Assembly: GCF_015062915.1 (NCBI RefSeq)
Contig: NZ_SUTJ01000009.1
Location: forward strand, 1-64,000
Reading direction: 5' to 3'
DNA length: 64,000 nt
Origin: Methanobrevibacter thaueri
GTDB lineage: Archaea; Methanobacteriota; Methanobacteria; Methanobacteriales; Methanobacteriaceae
The position numbers were made by a program, and so were the translations under genes. Under the pieces are notes generated by a model. That model was not told where the DNA came from. It did not search any database and saw only the letters and a program-made list of their open reading frames with translations. How positions within the stretch are numbered: position 1 is the stretch's first letter; each line of letters opens with the position of its first letter. Shown here piece by piece: positions 30,676 to 39,849 of this stretch.

Positions 30676-31337
30676 TTAAAAACACCTAAAATTTCATTTA
30701 AATTATTTACTATATAATCAGCTTCAATTCTTTCATAACCTCTTTTTTTCCAGTAATCTAATTCATCTTCCATTTTAACCTGGATTGATTTCATACCCAA
30801 TTGTTTTGGAGCTTTAAAATCCTTATAAGGATCATCACCAATATAACATGATTCATTTACATTAGAATTAAGAAGAGACAACGCTAACTTATATGGTTCA
30901 ACTGAAGGTTTCCAAAAGTCACTACCTAAAATATCAGTGAAAATGATTTCATCAAAATATTTTTCAATATTTAATGCATCCACTTTTCTTTTTTGAACAA
31001 AAGACCTACCATCAGTTATTAATGCTAATTTATAATCTTTCTTTAAACGATTTAAAAGAGGAATTGATTCGGGATATAAAGATATGTCAGGAAAATGAAA
31101 TCTATAAATATATACTAATGTAGAAACATCTTCATTAAAATCAAAATCAGATATCAATCTATCAAATACACTACCTCTACCATCTTCATTAAAGATATCC
31201 ATAATTTTTGAAAATAAACTATCAAAATTACAATCATATTTATTACTTAAATACTTTGCAACCTCTTTAAATCCGCTTTCGACATAAGTTTTCTCAGGAT
31301 ATAATGTATTATCCAAATCAAAAATAATTGATTTCAT
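30672..31337 (-). CDS. HAD-superfamily hydrolase in the pse operon
   Basis: 221 residues. Motif I is IIFDLDNTLYPE (residues 4-15), motif II is LALITDGRS (near 103), and motif IV is YIGDDPYKDFKAP (near 167). A small-molecule phosphatase is likely. In sialic-acid and legionaminic-acid pathways HAD enzymes can dephosphorylate the sugar product; PseI itself makes an unphosphorylated acid, so the substrate here is open. It overlaps both neighbours by 1-4 bases, so it is tightly co-translated. Confidence 0.83.
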   Translation of the reverse strand: MKSIIFDLDNTLYPEKTYVESGFKEVAKYLSNKYDCNFDSLFSKIMDIFNEDGRGSVFDRLISDFDFNEDVSTLVYIYRFHFPDISLYPESIPLLNRLKKDYKLALITDGRSFVQKRKVDALNIEKYFDEIIFTDILGSDFWKPSVEPYKLALSLLNSNVNESCYIGDDPYKDFKAPKQLGMKSIQVKMEDELDYWKKRGYERIEADYIVNNLNEILGVFK

Positions 31338-32299
31338 TATTTGTCCTCTAAATTTTGTCCATCAATAAAATAATCCTCAACAAAACGTAATGCCACCAAA
31401 TTATCTTTAAAATTACCTATTCTTGATTCTAATTTTTCACCATTTAATAATTTAATTAAAAATTCGGCAGAATTAGCTCCTGCTTCAAAACTAATACTTG
31501 CAGCTCCCCCAAAACGAGGATTTATTTCAATGAATTTAATGTTAACACCATCAAAGAAACATTGAATTGTATTATGTCCTTTAAGTTTTAATTTTTCCGC
31601 TAGTCTAACAGATTCATCGATAATTAATTTATTATTAACAGTTCTGGTTACTAAAGACTCTCCCCCCCAAACATTTACCCTTTGCCTAGGAACTGCAGAA
31701 ATAACTCTCCCTTCAAAATCTGCAAACAAATCAATAGTATACTCCGGTGCTTCGACACACTCCTGAATAATAAAATCATTATCTTTAGACAGTATCTTAT
31801 CTAATTCTTCAAATGAATCTACTTTAAATGTATCCATACCACTTTTTCCGACAACAGGTTTTAAAAATAAAGGAAAATCTTCTTTTGAAATTGATTGAAT
31901 GTTTTCAAAAGTATTTGGAATTCCAAAAGCATTATTTTTACAAAAATTGATGAATTTAAGTTTATCCTGACAAATTTCAATAGTCTCAACATCAGAAACC
32001 ATCAATTTTACACCAATTTCATCAAATAAACTTTTATTCTTGGAAAACAAGATTAATTCTTCATCACGAGTTGGAATAATAAGTTTAACTTCATTATTTT
32101 TACAAAAATCAATTATAAAATCTATAAAATTAGGGTGATCACTTCTCGAAACAATTAAAGATTCATCAGCAAAATATAATGCTGGAGATTCCACATTAAT
32201 ATCAGCAGCATATATTTTACCATTGTCCCCAATAGCCTTTTTAAAATTTCTAACGAGACTAACTTTTCTTGAAGCACTAGTTATTAAAATATTATTCAT
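31337..32299 (-). CDS. ATP-grasp protein in the pse operon
   Basis: This 320-residue ATP-grasp enzyme opens with ILITSASRKVSLVRNFKKAI and a PurK/CarB-like pre-ATP-grasp domain (RDEELILFSKN). It then has FPLFLKPVVGKSGMDTF (ATP-binding Lys) and IKFIEINPRFGGAASIS (metal-binding Glu/Asn). Such enzymes ligate carboxylates to amines. Since no PseH acetyltransferase is seen nearby, an amide-forming ATP-grasp enzyme could instead acylate the amino sugar; this is a hypothesis. The ATG at 32299 is preferred to the TTG immediately upstream. Confidence 0.82.
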   Translation of the reverse strand: MNNILITSASRKVSLVRNFKKAIGDNGKIYAADINVESPALYFADESLIVSRSDHPNFIDFIIDFCKNNEVKLIIPTRDEELILFSKNKSLFDEIGVKLMVSDVETIEICQDKLKFINFCKNNAFGIPNTFENIQSISKEDFPLFLKPVVGKSGMDTFKVDSFEELDKILSKDNDFIIQECVEAPEYTIDLFADFEGRVISAVPRQRVNVWGGESLVTRTVNNKLIIDESVRLAEKLKLKGHNTIQCFFDGVNIKFIEINPRFGGAASISFEAGANSAEFLIKLLNGEKLESRIGNFKDNLVALRFVEDYFIDGQNLEDK

Positions 32300-32314
32300 C
32301 AACCCACGACCTAA

Positions 32315-33274
32315 TTAAATTAATTTACCATCCTTTTCATAGGCAATGATTTTTTTAATTCCTGTTTTAAAATCTGTTGGAGGTTGCCAGCCAGTAACTT
32401 CCTTTAATTTAGTTATATCTGCACAACTCGCTTCATATTGCTCAGTAGTTCCATGATCATTCACTTTAGATTCATCTAAAATTCCTTCATCAATTAAATT
32501 ATTAATCAAATTATTAACAGTATTCGGAGTTCCAGTGGCTAAATTTACAATACCTTCAGCTTCACTTTCCTGTGCTAATGTCAGTAATCCTTTTGCAACA
32601 TCTCCTGCAAAAACATAATCAAATTGATTATCTCCATTATATAAATCCAAAGTTTCACCATTTAGACACATTCTAACCCATCGAGAAACAATACAATTAG
32701 AGCCTCTACCATAAACTCTGTAAATCCTTGCGTTTACAACCCTTAAATCTGGCAAGAATAACTCTTTAATAAATTCTAATTCCTTTTCAGTGTAAAATTT
32801 AGCTCCACCACATAAATTACGTGGATAAACAATGTCTGTTTCTTTTAAAAATTTTACATCCTTCAATGAATCAGACATGTACAATTGAGTATCATATAAT
32901 AGATAACTTGAAGCAAAAACGAATGTATTTAAATTAGTCATCTTTTTAGCAATATTAGTTATGTTATGACTAACTAACATGTTATCATGCCAATTCACAT
33001 CCCAAAATTCGGGAGATTCTTCAGATCTTTCAAAAGCCGCTGCCAAGTGAAGAATTACTTCCGGATTAAAATCAACTAATTCCTGCAAATCATCTGTAGC
33101 CAAATCTTTTTGAATATGAGTTACCTCATCCCAATCCCCTTCTGGAAGGGGTAATCTATCAACAGACATAATATCTGCTTCTTCTTCAATTAAATATCTT
33201 AAAAGTTCACGACCAATAACACCAGATGAACCTGTCACCAATACTTTTTTATCTTTAAATGAAATTTTACTCAT
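32315..33274 (-). CDS. NAD-dependent epimerase/dehydratase-like (SDR) lacking the usual catalytic Tyr
   Basis: 319 residues. The NAD-binding glycine motif is VLVTGSSGVIGREL (near 10-23) and the sugar-nucleotide SDR context is FASSYLLYD. At the place of the YxxxK catalytic pair the sequence is CGGAK (in NLCGGAKFYTEKEL), so the Tyr is replaced by Cys while Lys and the following E are kept. It may be a repurposed or non-redox SDR, or a binding protein. It lies between pseG and the ATP-grasp gene in the operon with 2-15-base gaps. Confidence 0.82.
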   Translation of the reverse strand: MSKISFKDKKVLVTGSSGVIGRELLRYLIEEEADIMSVDRLPLPEGDWDEVTHIQKDLATDDLQELVDFNPEVILHLAAAFERSEESPEFWDVNWHDNMLVSHNITNIAKKMTNLNTFVFASSYLLYDTQLYMSDSLKDVKFLKETDIVYPRNLCGGAKFYTEKELEFIKELFLPDLRVVNARIYRVYGRGSNCIVSRWVRMCLNGETLDLYNGDNQFDYVFAGDVAKGLLTLAQESEAEGIVNLATGTPNTVNNLINNLIDEGILDESKVNDHGTTEQYEASCADITKLKEVTGWQPPTDFKTGIKKIIAYEKDGKLI

Positions 33275-33276
33275 AA

Positions 33277-34308
33277 TTAAACCACCATTTCATCAATTAC
33301 ACGTTTTGAGCCATAACCATCAATGAACTTTTGACCATCAATACTCATTTTTTTACGTGCATCTTTATTATTAATTAAATAATCAAAAATATTTATAAGT
33401 TCTTTTTTATCTAAATCTTCCAATTTACCAATAGTTTTAAATAAATTATTATCATCTAACCCAGTTAATAAAACTTCCTCTACATATGATGTTGCACCAA
33501 CAATCGTTGGCACACCCATAAATGCCAATTCCCAAACTGTTGTCCCTCCACTTGAAAATGCAAGATCTGCCCATTGCATAACTTCCGGCATATTAGATAT
33601 ATTTTTTAGTATTTTAACATTAAATTTGAGATTACCAATAAAGTTATTAAGTATTTCTTCATGAATATTATTAGCTCCTATTAAAACAATGACCTCAAAA
33701 TCACTGAAATTAAGAGAATTCAAAATTTTTAAAATATCTAACGAGTAATTATTAACATCACTGCCACCTAACGTGACTAAAATGTTATTAGCTTTACTTT
33801 TAATTATTTTTGTATAGTTTTGAAATTCTAAAAATTCATTTCGAAGCAATGTGAAATCCGTACCAATTAACAATTTAGTATAATCTTCTTTTTTAGAACT
33901 GTACCACTCACATTTCCCGTGTAAATTCTGATTTAAAACAATATTTGAATTATAGTGAGATTTTTTACCATCATCATCAAAAATCAAATAATTAATATCA
34001 TTTTTTCTTAAAAATCCAAGATAATCTTCATTAAAAACATAGCCATCAACAATGACCCATGAAATACATTTATCCTTGACAATATCGAGTAAAAATTCTG
34101 AATCTTCTTTAGAACCTGATTCAAAAGGATTTACAATATACTCCATATTTTCAGAAATTATTCTTTTTTTAAGATTTTCATTATCGTTTATTAAAAAATA
34201 AATATTGTCCCTTACTTTTTGCCATTTTTGAGCTAGAGCCAAAGTCCTCATAAAATGCCCCATTCCACTTTCATAGGTACTGTCCACACGAATTAATAAG
34301 TTATTCAT
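33277..34308 (-). CDS. pseG: UDP-2,4-diacetamido-2,4,6-trideoxy-altropyranose hydrolase
   Basis: PseG removes UDP from the diamido sugar before PseI acts. The 343-residue GT-B-like protein begins NLLIRVDSTYESGMGHFMRTLALA, with the GxGHxxR motif of the family. The C-terminal half has ILVTLGGSDVNN and LAFSSGGTTVWELAFMGVPTIV for UDP binding. It overlaps pseF by 8 bases. Confidence 0.88.
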   Translation of the reverse strand: MNNLLIRVDSTYESGMGHFMRTLALAQKWQKVRDNIYFLINDNENLKKRIISENMEYIVNPFESGSKEDSEFLLDIVKDKCISWVIVDGYVFNEDYLGFLRKNDINYLIFDDDGKKSHYNSNIVLNQNLHGKCEWYSSKKEDYTKLLIGTDFTLLRNEFLEFQNYTKIIKSKANNILVTLGGSDVNNYSLDILKILNSLNFSDFEVIVLIGANNIHEEILNNFIGNLKFNVKILKNISNMPEVMQWADLAFSSGGTTVWELAFMGVPTIVGATSYVEEVLLTGLDDNNLFKTIGKLEDLDKKELINIFDYLINNKDARKKMSIDGQKFIDGYGSKRVIDEMVV

Positions 34309-35146
34309 TGTTTTTCTCCAAATGCCCTTCTATGAATTTTTTAGCTCTATTTAAATCCTGAATATCGCACAAATTCATTGCTTCAATTAATTCTTCATCT
34401 AAGTTATTGCAAACTTTTTTTTGGATAACCTCTTCATTAATATATTTAATCCAAGGTTTACGCTCAAATAAATCCAGAATATCCGATAATGTGAAAAAAT
34501 TATTTTCATAATACAAGTTATTATAAATTACACATAGTAATGCATAATCTTGTGGAGTATCTAAAGTGATGCGGATATCAGAATTATTTTTACTTTCAAA
34601 ATATTTATTTATTTTAAAATCATCAGGATGAGACTTATAAATGTAAGGAGTTACATGTTCTTTTTCATAGGTCTCAGTTGCATTTAAATATGCTTTTTCT
34701 AATGCTTGAAAATTAATAACTTCGCAATCGATTCCTCTTGGAAACGATTCAATTAGACTATTTGATGTATAATCAGCATCAGAATTTATATGACTTTGAA
34801 TAACTTTATCAATAATAGTCCAGTCAACACATGGACAATCACTGGTTATTCTAACAACCACATCCAAATTAAACTCAACTGAAGCATGATAATATCTTTC
34901 TAAAACGTTGTCTAAACTTCCTCTAAAATAAGGAACATTTTCATCAATTGCTACCCTAACAATTTCATCATCTTCAGAATTAACTGTGGTCGCAATAATA
35001 ACCTCATCTAAAAATTCTGATTTTTTAACACGCCTAATATCTTGTTGTAATACACAAATATTACTTCCATAGGGAAGAGATTGTAAAACTTTTTTAGGGA
35101 ATCTCGATGAAGAGGTTCTAGCTTGAATAACTGCCCCAATTTTCAT
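34301..35146 (-). CDS. pseF: CMP-pseudaminic acid cytidylyltransferase-type protein
   Basis: This 281-residue member of the SpsF/PseF group activates pseudaminic acid with CTP. The nucleotide-binding start is IGAVIQARTSSSRFPKKVL, and VVRITSDCPCVDW (near 95-107) carries metal-binding acids. A C-terminal extension of about 50 residues beyond the core has no clear domain. The identification as PseF rests on the operon context plus the family. Its ATG follows the pseC stop directly. Confidence 0.83.
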   Translation of the reverse strand: MKIGAVIQARTSSSRFPKKVLQSLPYGSNICVLQQDIRRVKKSEFLDEVIIATTVNSEDDEIVRVAIDENVPYFRGSLDNVLERYYHASVEFNLDVVVRITSDCPCVDWTIIDKVIQSHINSDADYTSNSLIESFPRGIDCEVINFQALEKAYLNATETYEKEHVTPYIYKSHPDDFKINKYFESKNNSDIRITLDTPQDYALLCVIYNNLYYENNFFTLSDILDLFERKPWIKYINEEVIQKKVCNNLDEELIEAMNLCDIQDLNRAKKFIEGHLEKNNE

Positions 35147-36280
35147 TTAAAAATCACCAAATACCTCAAATAATGTTTCTTTTACAAATTCAATATCTTC
35201 ATCGCTTAATGTAGGATACATTGGAATACTTAACTCTCTTTTATAAAATTCTTCACAAACGGGGCATAAATCCATTTTAAATCCTAGTTTTTGATAATAA
35301 GGTTGTTTATAAACAGGAATATAATGCACCTGCACACCCAATCCATTTGCCCTGAGTTTAGCAAATATTTCCTTTTTAGATTTTATGAATTTATCTTTAA
35401 GCAATATTGGGTATAAATGATAAGCGGATTTTCTACCCTCTTTTTCTATTGTTACATCAAAATAAGGATTATCCTCAAATATTTCATTATAAATACTAGC
35501 AATTCTTCTTCTTGCTTTTACAAATGAATCTAATTTTTTAAGTTGTGATAAACCCAATGCACATTGAATATCAGTTATACGGTAGTTGAATCCAAGTTCC
35601 TGCATTTCATAGTACCAATCACCATGAGACTCATTTACAAGATTATTTTTGGTAATTCCATGTGATCTGAATAATTGTAATCGTTCATAATATTCTTCAT
35701 CATTAGTGACAATTATTCCACCTTCCCCTGTAGTGATGTGTTTTACCGGATGAAAACTGAACATTGCCATTTCAGAATACTTCAAAGAACCTATTTTTTT
35801 ACCGTCATACACTGCACCTAATGCATGAGCCCCATCTTCAATAATTTTAACATTATCTATTTCAGAGAGTTCTTTTAAATCAACAGGATTTCCAGAATAA
35901 TGAACCGGAGTTATGAGTTTAGTATTTTCACTAGTTTCAATTTTAGAAGCGTCAATATTTCCAGTTTCAAGTTCGATATCTCCAAATCGAACATTAGCTC
36001 CCAAATATAATCCTGCATTGGAACTAGCCACAAATGTGTTTGGAGAAGTTATCATTTCATCACCTTTTTTAAGACCCAATGCAAAATAGGCTCCATGCAA
36101 GGCAGAAGTTCCTGAATTGAATGCTACAGCATATTTGGATCCGCAATATTTTGCCAATTCTTTCTCAAACTCTTCAATTTTAGGCCCTTGAGTGATTAAT
36201 GGAGATTTTAAAGTTTTTATGACTTCCTCAATATCCTCATCATCAATTGTTTGTTTTCCATAAGGTAAAAATTTAGAAAT
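35147..36280 (-). CDS. pseC: UDP-4-amino-4,6-dideoxy-N-acetyl-altrosamine transaminase, apparent ATT start
   Basis: PseC is a PLP aminotransferase of the DegT family that acts after PseB. Key sites are AFNSGTSALHGAYFALG, EDGAHALGA and FSFHPVKHITTGEGG (Schiff-base Lys). No ATG, GTG or TTG fits the real N terminus. The first TTG (36157) would drop about 40 conserved residues. In frame upstream the sequence reads SKFLPYGKQTIDDEDIEEV...SPLITQGPKIEEFEKELAKY, exactly the normal start of this family. The codon at the right place is ATT (36278-36280), three bases after AGGTGAT, the same spacing used by an ATG elsewhere in the window (48747). That gives 377-378 residues. Confidence 0.85.
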   Translation of the reverse strand: MSKFLPYGKQTIDDEDIEEVIKTLKSPLITQGPKIEEFEKELAKYCGSKYAVAFNSGTSALHGAYFALGLKKGDEMITSPNTFVASSNAGLYLGANVRFGDIELETGNIDASKIETSENTKLITPVHYSGNPVDLKELSEIDNVKIIEDGAHALGAVYDGKKIGSLKYSEMAMFSFHPVKHITTGEGGIIVTNDEEYYERLQLFRSHGITKNNLVNESHGDWYYEMQELGFNYRITDIQCALGLSQLKKLDSFVKARRRIASIYNEIFEDNPYFDVTIEKEGRKSAYHLYPILLKDKFIKSKKEIFAKLRANGLGVQVHYIPVYKQPYYQKLGFKMDLCPVCEEFYKRELSIPMYPTLSDEDIEFVKETLFEVFGDF

Positions 36281-36289
36281 AATATCACC

Positions 36290-37282
36290 TTAATAAACTA
36301 TATCAATATGTTTTAAAGCTTCACGAATCTCTTCAACAGTTAACCATTCTGAATTGTTGTCTGATGCATAGCGGAACCTGTCATCAACCTTTTTTCCACC
36401 TTCAATTTCGAGATTATCCCACCATTCAAGTTCAGGATAAATTATATAGTAATCATCATATTCATAAGCGGATCTTGAATCCTCTTCAGTAATCATTACT
36501 TCGTGAAGCTTTTCACCAGGCCTGATTCCAACGTCTTCAAGTTCACAGTCAGGAAGCATTGCACGAGCGAGGTCTGTCACTTTAAATGAAGGACATTTGT
36601 GGATGAACAGTTCTCCACCTCTTGCTTCACCAATAGCTTTTATAACTAAGTCAACAGCTTCATCAAGAGTAATCCAGAAACGAGTCATTCTCATATCTGT
36701 AATAGGTAATTTTGTAGCTCCTTCATCAATTAATGTCTTGAAAAATGGAATTACAGAACCTCTACTTCCACTAACGTTACCATATCTTACAACAGAGAAA
36801 GTAGTGTTTTTTGCTCCAACATAGGCATTAGCTGCAATAAACAATTTATCTGAAACCATTTTAGTGGCACCATATAAATTAACAGGGTTTACTGCCTTAT
36901 CTGTTGATAATGCAACTACCTTTTCAACATTTTTGTCGATTGCAACATCAACAATGTTTCTTGCACCATCAATATTGGTTTTAATAGCTTCCAATGGATT
37001 GTATTCTGCTGCTGGAACCTGTTTAAGTGCAGCTGCATGAACAATGATGTCCACACCATCACATGCCCTTGCAAATCTTTCTTTATCCCTAACATCTCCC
37101 AAGAAGTATCTCATTTGCTTTTTGTAATCTTGGAATTGTCTTTGCATCAAATACTGTTTATATTCATCTCTAGAGTAAATAATGATTTTTTTAGGATTGA
37201 ACTGTTCTAAAACTCTTTTTGTGAATTTCTTACCAAATGAACCAGTCCCTCCAGTAATTAAAATAACTTTATCATCTAACAT
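36290..37282 (-). CDS. pseB: UDP-N-acetylglucosamine 4,6-dehydratase (inverting)
   Basis: PseB starts the pathway from UDP-GlcNAc by 4,6-dehydration and C5 inversion. The 330-residue SDR has ILITGGTGSFGKKFTKR (near 7-23), the catalytic MYGAT-type motif NLYGATKMVSDKL (Tyr and Lys, near 136-148) and the family-typical IYSRDEYKQY. First gene of the eight-gene minus-strand pse operon. G+C is somewhat higher than in the downstream genes. Confidence 0.94.
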   Translation of the reverse strand: MLDDKVILITGGTGSFGKKFTKRVLEQFNPKKIIIYSRDEYKQYLMQRQFQDYKKQMRYFLGDVRDKERFARACDGVDIIVHAAALKQVPAAEYNPLEAIKTNIDGARNIVDVAIDKNVEKVVALSTDKAVNPVNLYGATKMVSDKLFIAANAYVGAKNTTFSVVRYGNVSGSRGSVIPFFKTLIDEGATKLPITDMRMTRFWITLDEAVDLVIKAIGEARGGELFIHKCPSFKVTDLARAMLPDCELEDVGIRPGEKLHEVMITEEDSRSAYEYDDYYIIYPELEWWDNLEIEGGKKVDDRFRYASDNNSEWLTVEEIREALKHIDIVY

Positions 37283-37392
37283 GATTGAACTCCTTATAAT
37301 AAAAAAATATATTAATAAAAGTTTATTAATATTAATATATTATTTTTCACTTAAATATTTAACAGAAAAAATATAATTAGGATATTAAGCCT

Positions 37393-38823
37393 ATGAGTCA
37401 AATACAAACAATATTTAAAAATATGAGTTGGTTATTTATTTCACAAATAATAGCGAGTATTTGTGGATTCATATGGACCATATTAATGGCAAGATACTTA
37501 GGGGTTAGTGAGTATGGAATTTTAGGTTTTGCCATTTCATTTTCGGGAGTTTTAGTCGTTATTGTCGAATTAGGAATTAGTTTTAATATGGTAAGAACCA
37601 TTGCAACAGACAATAGTTCTGCAACAAAATACTTAGGCAATGCCATACCCCTAAAAGGATTACTTTCAGTTATTTATTTTACAATATCCTTAATTATTTT
37701 AATTTTAATAGGATCAAATGAACTTACAATTACAATTACACTACTATTTGTAATAGAAGCGATTATTAAATCATACACTAATATATTAAATAGTGCTTTT
37801 CAAGGATTTGAAAAACTCAAATATCAAGGAATTGGAAATACCCTACTAAATATAATCTTATTCATTTTTATTATATTAACTGTTTACGCAGATTTCGGCA
37901 TATTCGGTATTTCAATATCATATATTTTAGCCAATATTATCGCATTAATTTATGAATATTACGTTTTAAGAAAATATATTACAAAACCTCATTATGAATT
38001 CAATAAATCATATTGTAAGGAAATTATATTAGTGTCAATACCATTTGCAATAACAGGATTATTATACACAATATATTATTCCATTGACATGGTTATGTTA
38101 ACACAATTTGTTGGGAACTATGCAACTGGGATATATAATGCCACATATAAACTAATTTCAGTATTAACCTTATTTTATGGAATATATTCTGCAGTAATCT
38201 TTCCAGTTATGAGCAAATTCTTTAAAAAAGATGACAAAATGCTTATAATAAGCTATGAAAAATCAATAAAATACTTGATGCTTATAATGATACCTCTTGC
38301 AATTGCGACAATGTTTTACTCTTTAGATATAATTCAATTTATTTATGGGCATGAATATGATGCTGCATCATCAGTTTTATCTATTTTAATTTGGACTGTT
38401 TGTTTATTATTCATTAGTGGTGCAGGAAATACATTATTAAATGCAGTGCATAAAGAAAAAACAGTGACAAAGATTTATGCACTTGCAGCAGTGTTCAATA
38501 TAGTTTTAAACTTCTTTATGATACCTTATTTATCTTACAATGGAGCAGCCATCACAACTGTTTTAAGTGATGTTTTAATTGTGGTTGTTCAAAGTTATGT
38601 AATTTATAAACTAGGACACAGACCTAACAAGAAATTATATTATGATTTAATAAAAATCATAGTAGGATCAGGAATATTGGGAATCGCATTGTACTTCCTA
38701 CACCTAAACATGTGGGTGGCACTGCCTGTTGGAATTATAATTTACTTTGCAACAGTTTACTTATTAAGATTATTCGATGATGACGACAAATACGTCATTA
38801 AAGAGATTTTAGGAAGAAATTAG
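37393..38823 (+). CDS. Oligosaccharide flippase (Wzx/RfbX-like, MOP superfamily)
   Basis: This 476-residue polytopic protein has about 14 hydrophobic helices. The start MSWLFISQIIASICGFIWTI and the segment ARYLGVSEYGILGFAISFSG are typical of polysaccharide exporters of the MATE/MOP fold. It probably flips lipid-linked surface glycan units made by the surrounding genes. Divergent from pseB and followed after 7 bases by an acyltransferase gene. Confidence 0.92.
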   Translation: MSQIQTIFKNMSWLFISQIIASICGFIWTILMARYLGVSEYGILGFAISFSGVLVVIVELGISFNMVRTIATDNSSATKYLGNAIPLKGLLSVIYFTISLIILILIGSNELTITITLLFVIEAIIKSYTNILNSAFQGFEKLKYQGIGNTLLNIILFIFIILTVYADFGIFGISISYILANIIALIYEYYVLRKYITKPHYEFNKSYCKEIILVSIPFAITGLLYTIYYSIDMVMLTQFVGNYATGIYNATYKLISVLTLFYGIYSAVIFPVMSKFFKKDDKMLIISYEKSIKYLMLIMIPLAIATMFYSLDIIQFIYGHEYDAASSVLSILIWTVCLLFISGAGNTLLNAVHKEKTVTKIYALAAVFNIVLNFFMIPYLSYNGAAITTVLSDVLIVVVQSYVIYKLGHRPNKKLYYDLIKIIVGSGILGIALYFLHLNMWVALPVGIIIYFATVYLLRLFDDDDKYVIKEILGRN

Positions 38824-38830
38824 TGATACT

Positions 38831-39829
38831 ATGGCAGTTAAAAAAGAGAGAATATTTTACTACGATGCATTAAGGGCATTTGCAATCATTGCAGTCATAA
38901 TCTGTCATGTGGACATGTTTTTTGGCCCACTAACAAGCCAAACACAAGTCATTGCACAAATGACTTTCCATGACATCGGAAGGATTGGTGTTCCGATTTT
39001 TCTAATGATTAGTGGTGCATTGCTTTTAAACCGTGACTATCCTGATTTGGGACATTTCCTTAAAAAACGTTTTGCAAGAATCATTTATCCATTCATCTTT
39101 TGGATAATCCTGATTCTAGGCCAATTATACCTTTATCATTACTATCCGTCATATCTTTGGAAAGTGTTTATAGGTGAGCCTTCAATCACATGGTATTTCT
39201 GGACACTCATTGGGATTTACCTGTTCATTCCTGTCATAAACGCATTCATCAAGGAATATGGAGAAAAGGGAATCAAGTACTTTTTAGCAATATGGTTCAT
39301 CACAATGGTTCTGAGAACATTCAACGCTTATCCATTATGGCAATACTTTGATTTGAACATGTTTGCAGGATATATAGGCTATCCTATCTTAGGTTATTGG
39401 CTTTCAACCAAAAAATTCAACATGAGCGACGTTAAGGTATGCATTTTAGGTCTCATCACACTTTTAGTGTCATTGTCAGTGTTTGTTTATCTGAACTATC
39501 TCGGCAGCGACTGGATCAGTCTGATTTATCAAAACATTCCAATAATATTCATGGGATCCGGCCTGTTCCTGTTTGTAGAATATCTGGATAAGCTTCACAA
39601 GTTCGATTCAATTAAAAATAACTTCATAGGCAAGGCAATAATCTCATTGAGCGTGTGCAGCTACGGAATGTACTTCTCACATGTTCTGGTGGTGAAATTC
39701 CTGTCAGACTACAATCCGCACACTCACCTGATGTTTCCGGTGATGTTTGTGCTTACAATATTCCTGTCATGGCTGATGCCGTACATTTTAAGCAAGATTC
39801 CTTATGTCAAGACAATAAGTGGAGTTTAA
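38831..39829 (+). CDS. Acyltransferase 3 family membrane protein
   Basis: This 332-residue membrane acyltransferase has the family start FYYDALRAFAIIAVIICHVD (catalytic-type His near residue 25) and RIGVPIFLMISGALLLNR, with about ten helices. It probably O-acetylates a surface polysaccharide. It is co-transcribed with the flippase. The G+C is higher than in the pse genes. Its last codons and downstream region are duplicated in decayed form at 43212-43385. Confidence 0.9.
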   Translation: MAVKKERIFYYDALRAFAIIAVIICHVDMFFGPLTSQTQVIAQMTFHDIGRIGVPIFLMISGALLLNRDYPDLGHFLKKRFARIIYPFIFWIILILGQLYLYHYYPSYLWKVFIGEPSITWYFWTLIGIYLFIPVINAFIKEYGEKGIKYFLAIWFITMVLRTFNAYPLWQYFDLNMFAGYIGYPILGYWLSTKKFNMSDVKVCILGLITLLVSLSVFVYLNYLGSDWISLIYQNIPIIFMGSGLFLFVEYLDKLHKFDSIKNNFIGKAIISLSVCSYGMYFSHVLVVKFLSDYNPHTHLMFPVMFVLTIFLSWLMPYILSKIPYVKTISGV

Positions 39830-39849
39830 GCTCCACATTCTATTTTTTT
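39819..39849 (+). terminator. Terminator after the acyltransferase gene
   Basis: GTGGAG (39819-39824) pairs with CTCCAC (39831-39836), followed by a run of seven T (39843-39849). The stop codon lies in the stem. The same structure is preserved in the decayed copy at 43279-43310. Confidence 0.6.

Noticed and set aside
36155-36157. TTG at 36157 as the pseC start
   Set aside because: It would remove about 40 conserved N-terminal residues, and no ribosome binding site lies upstream of it.
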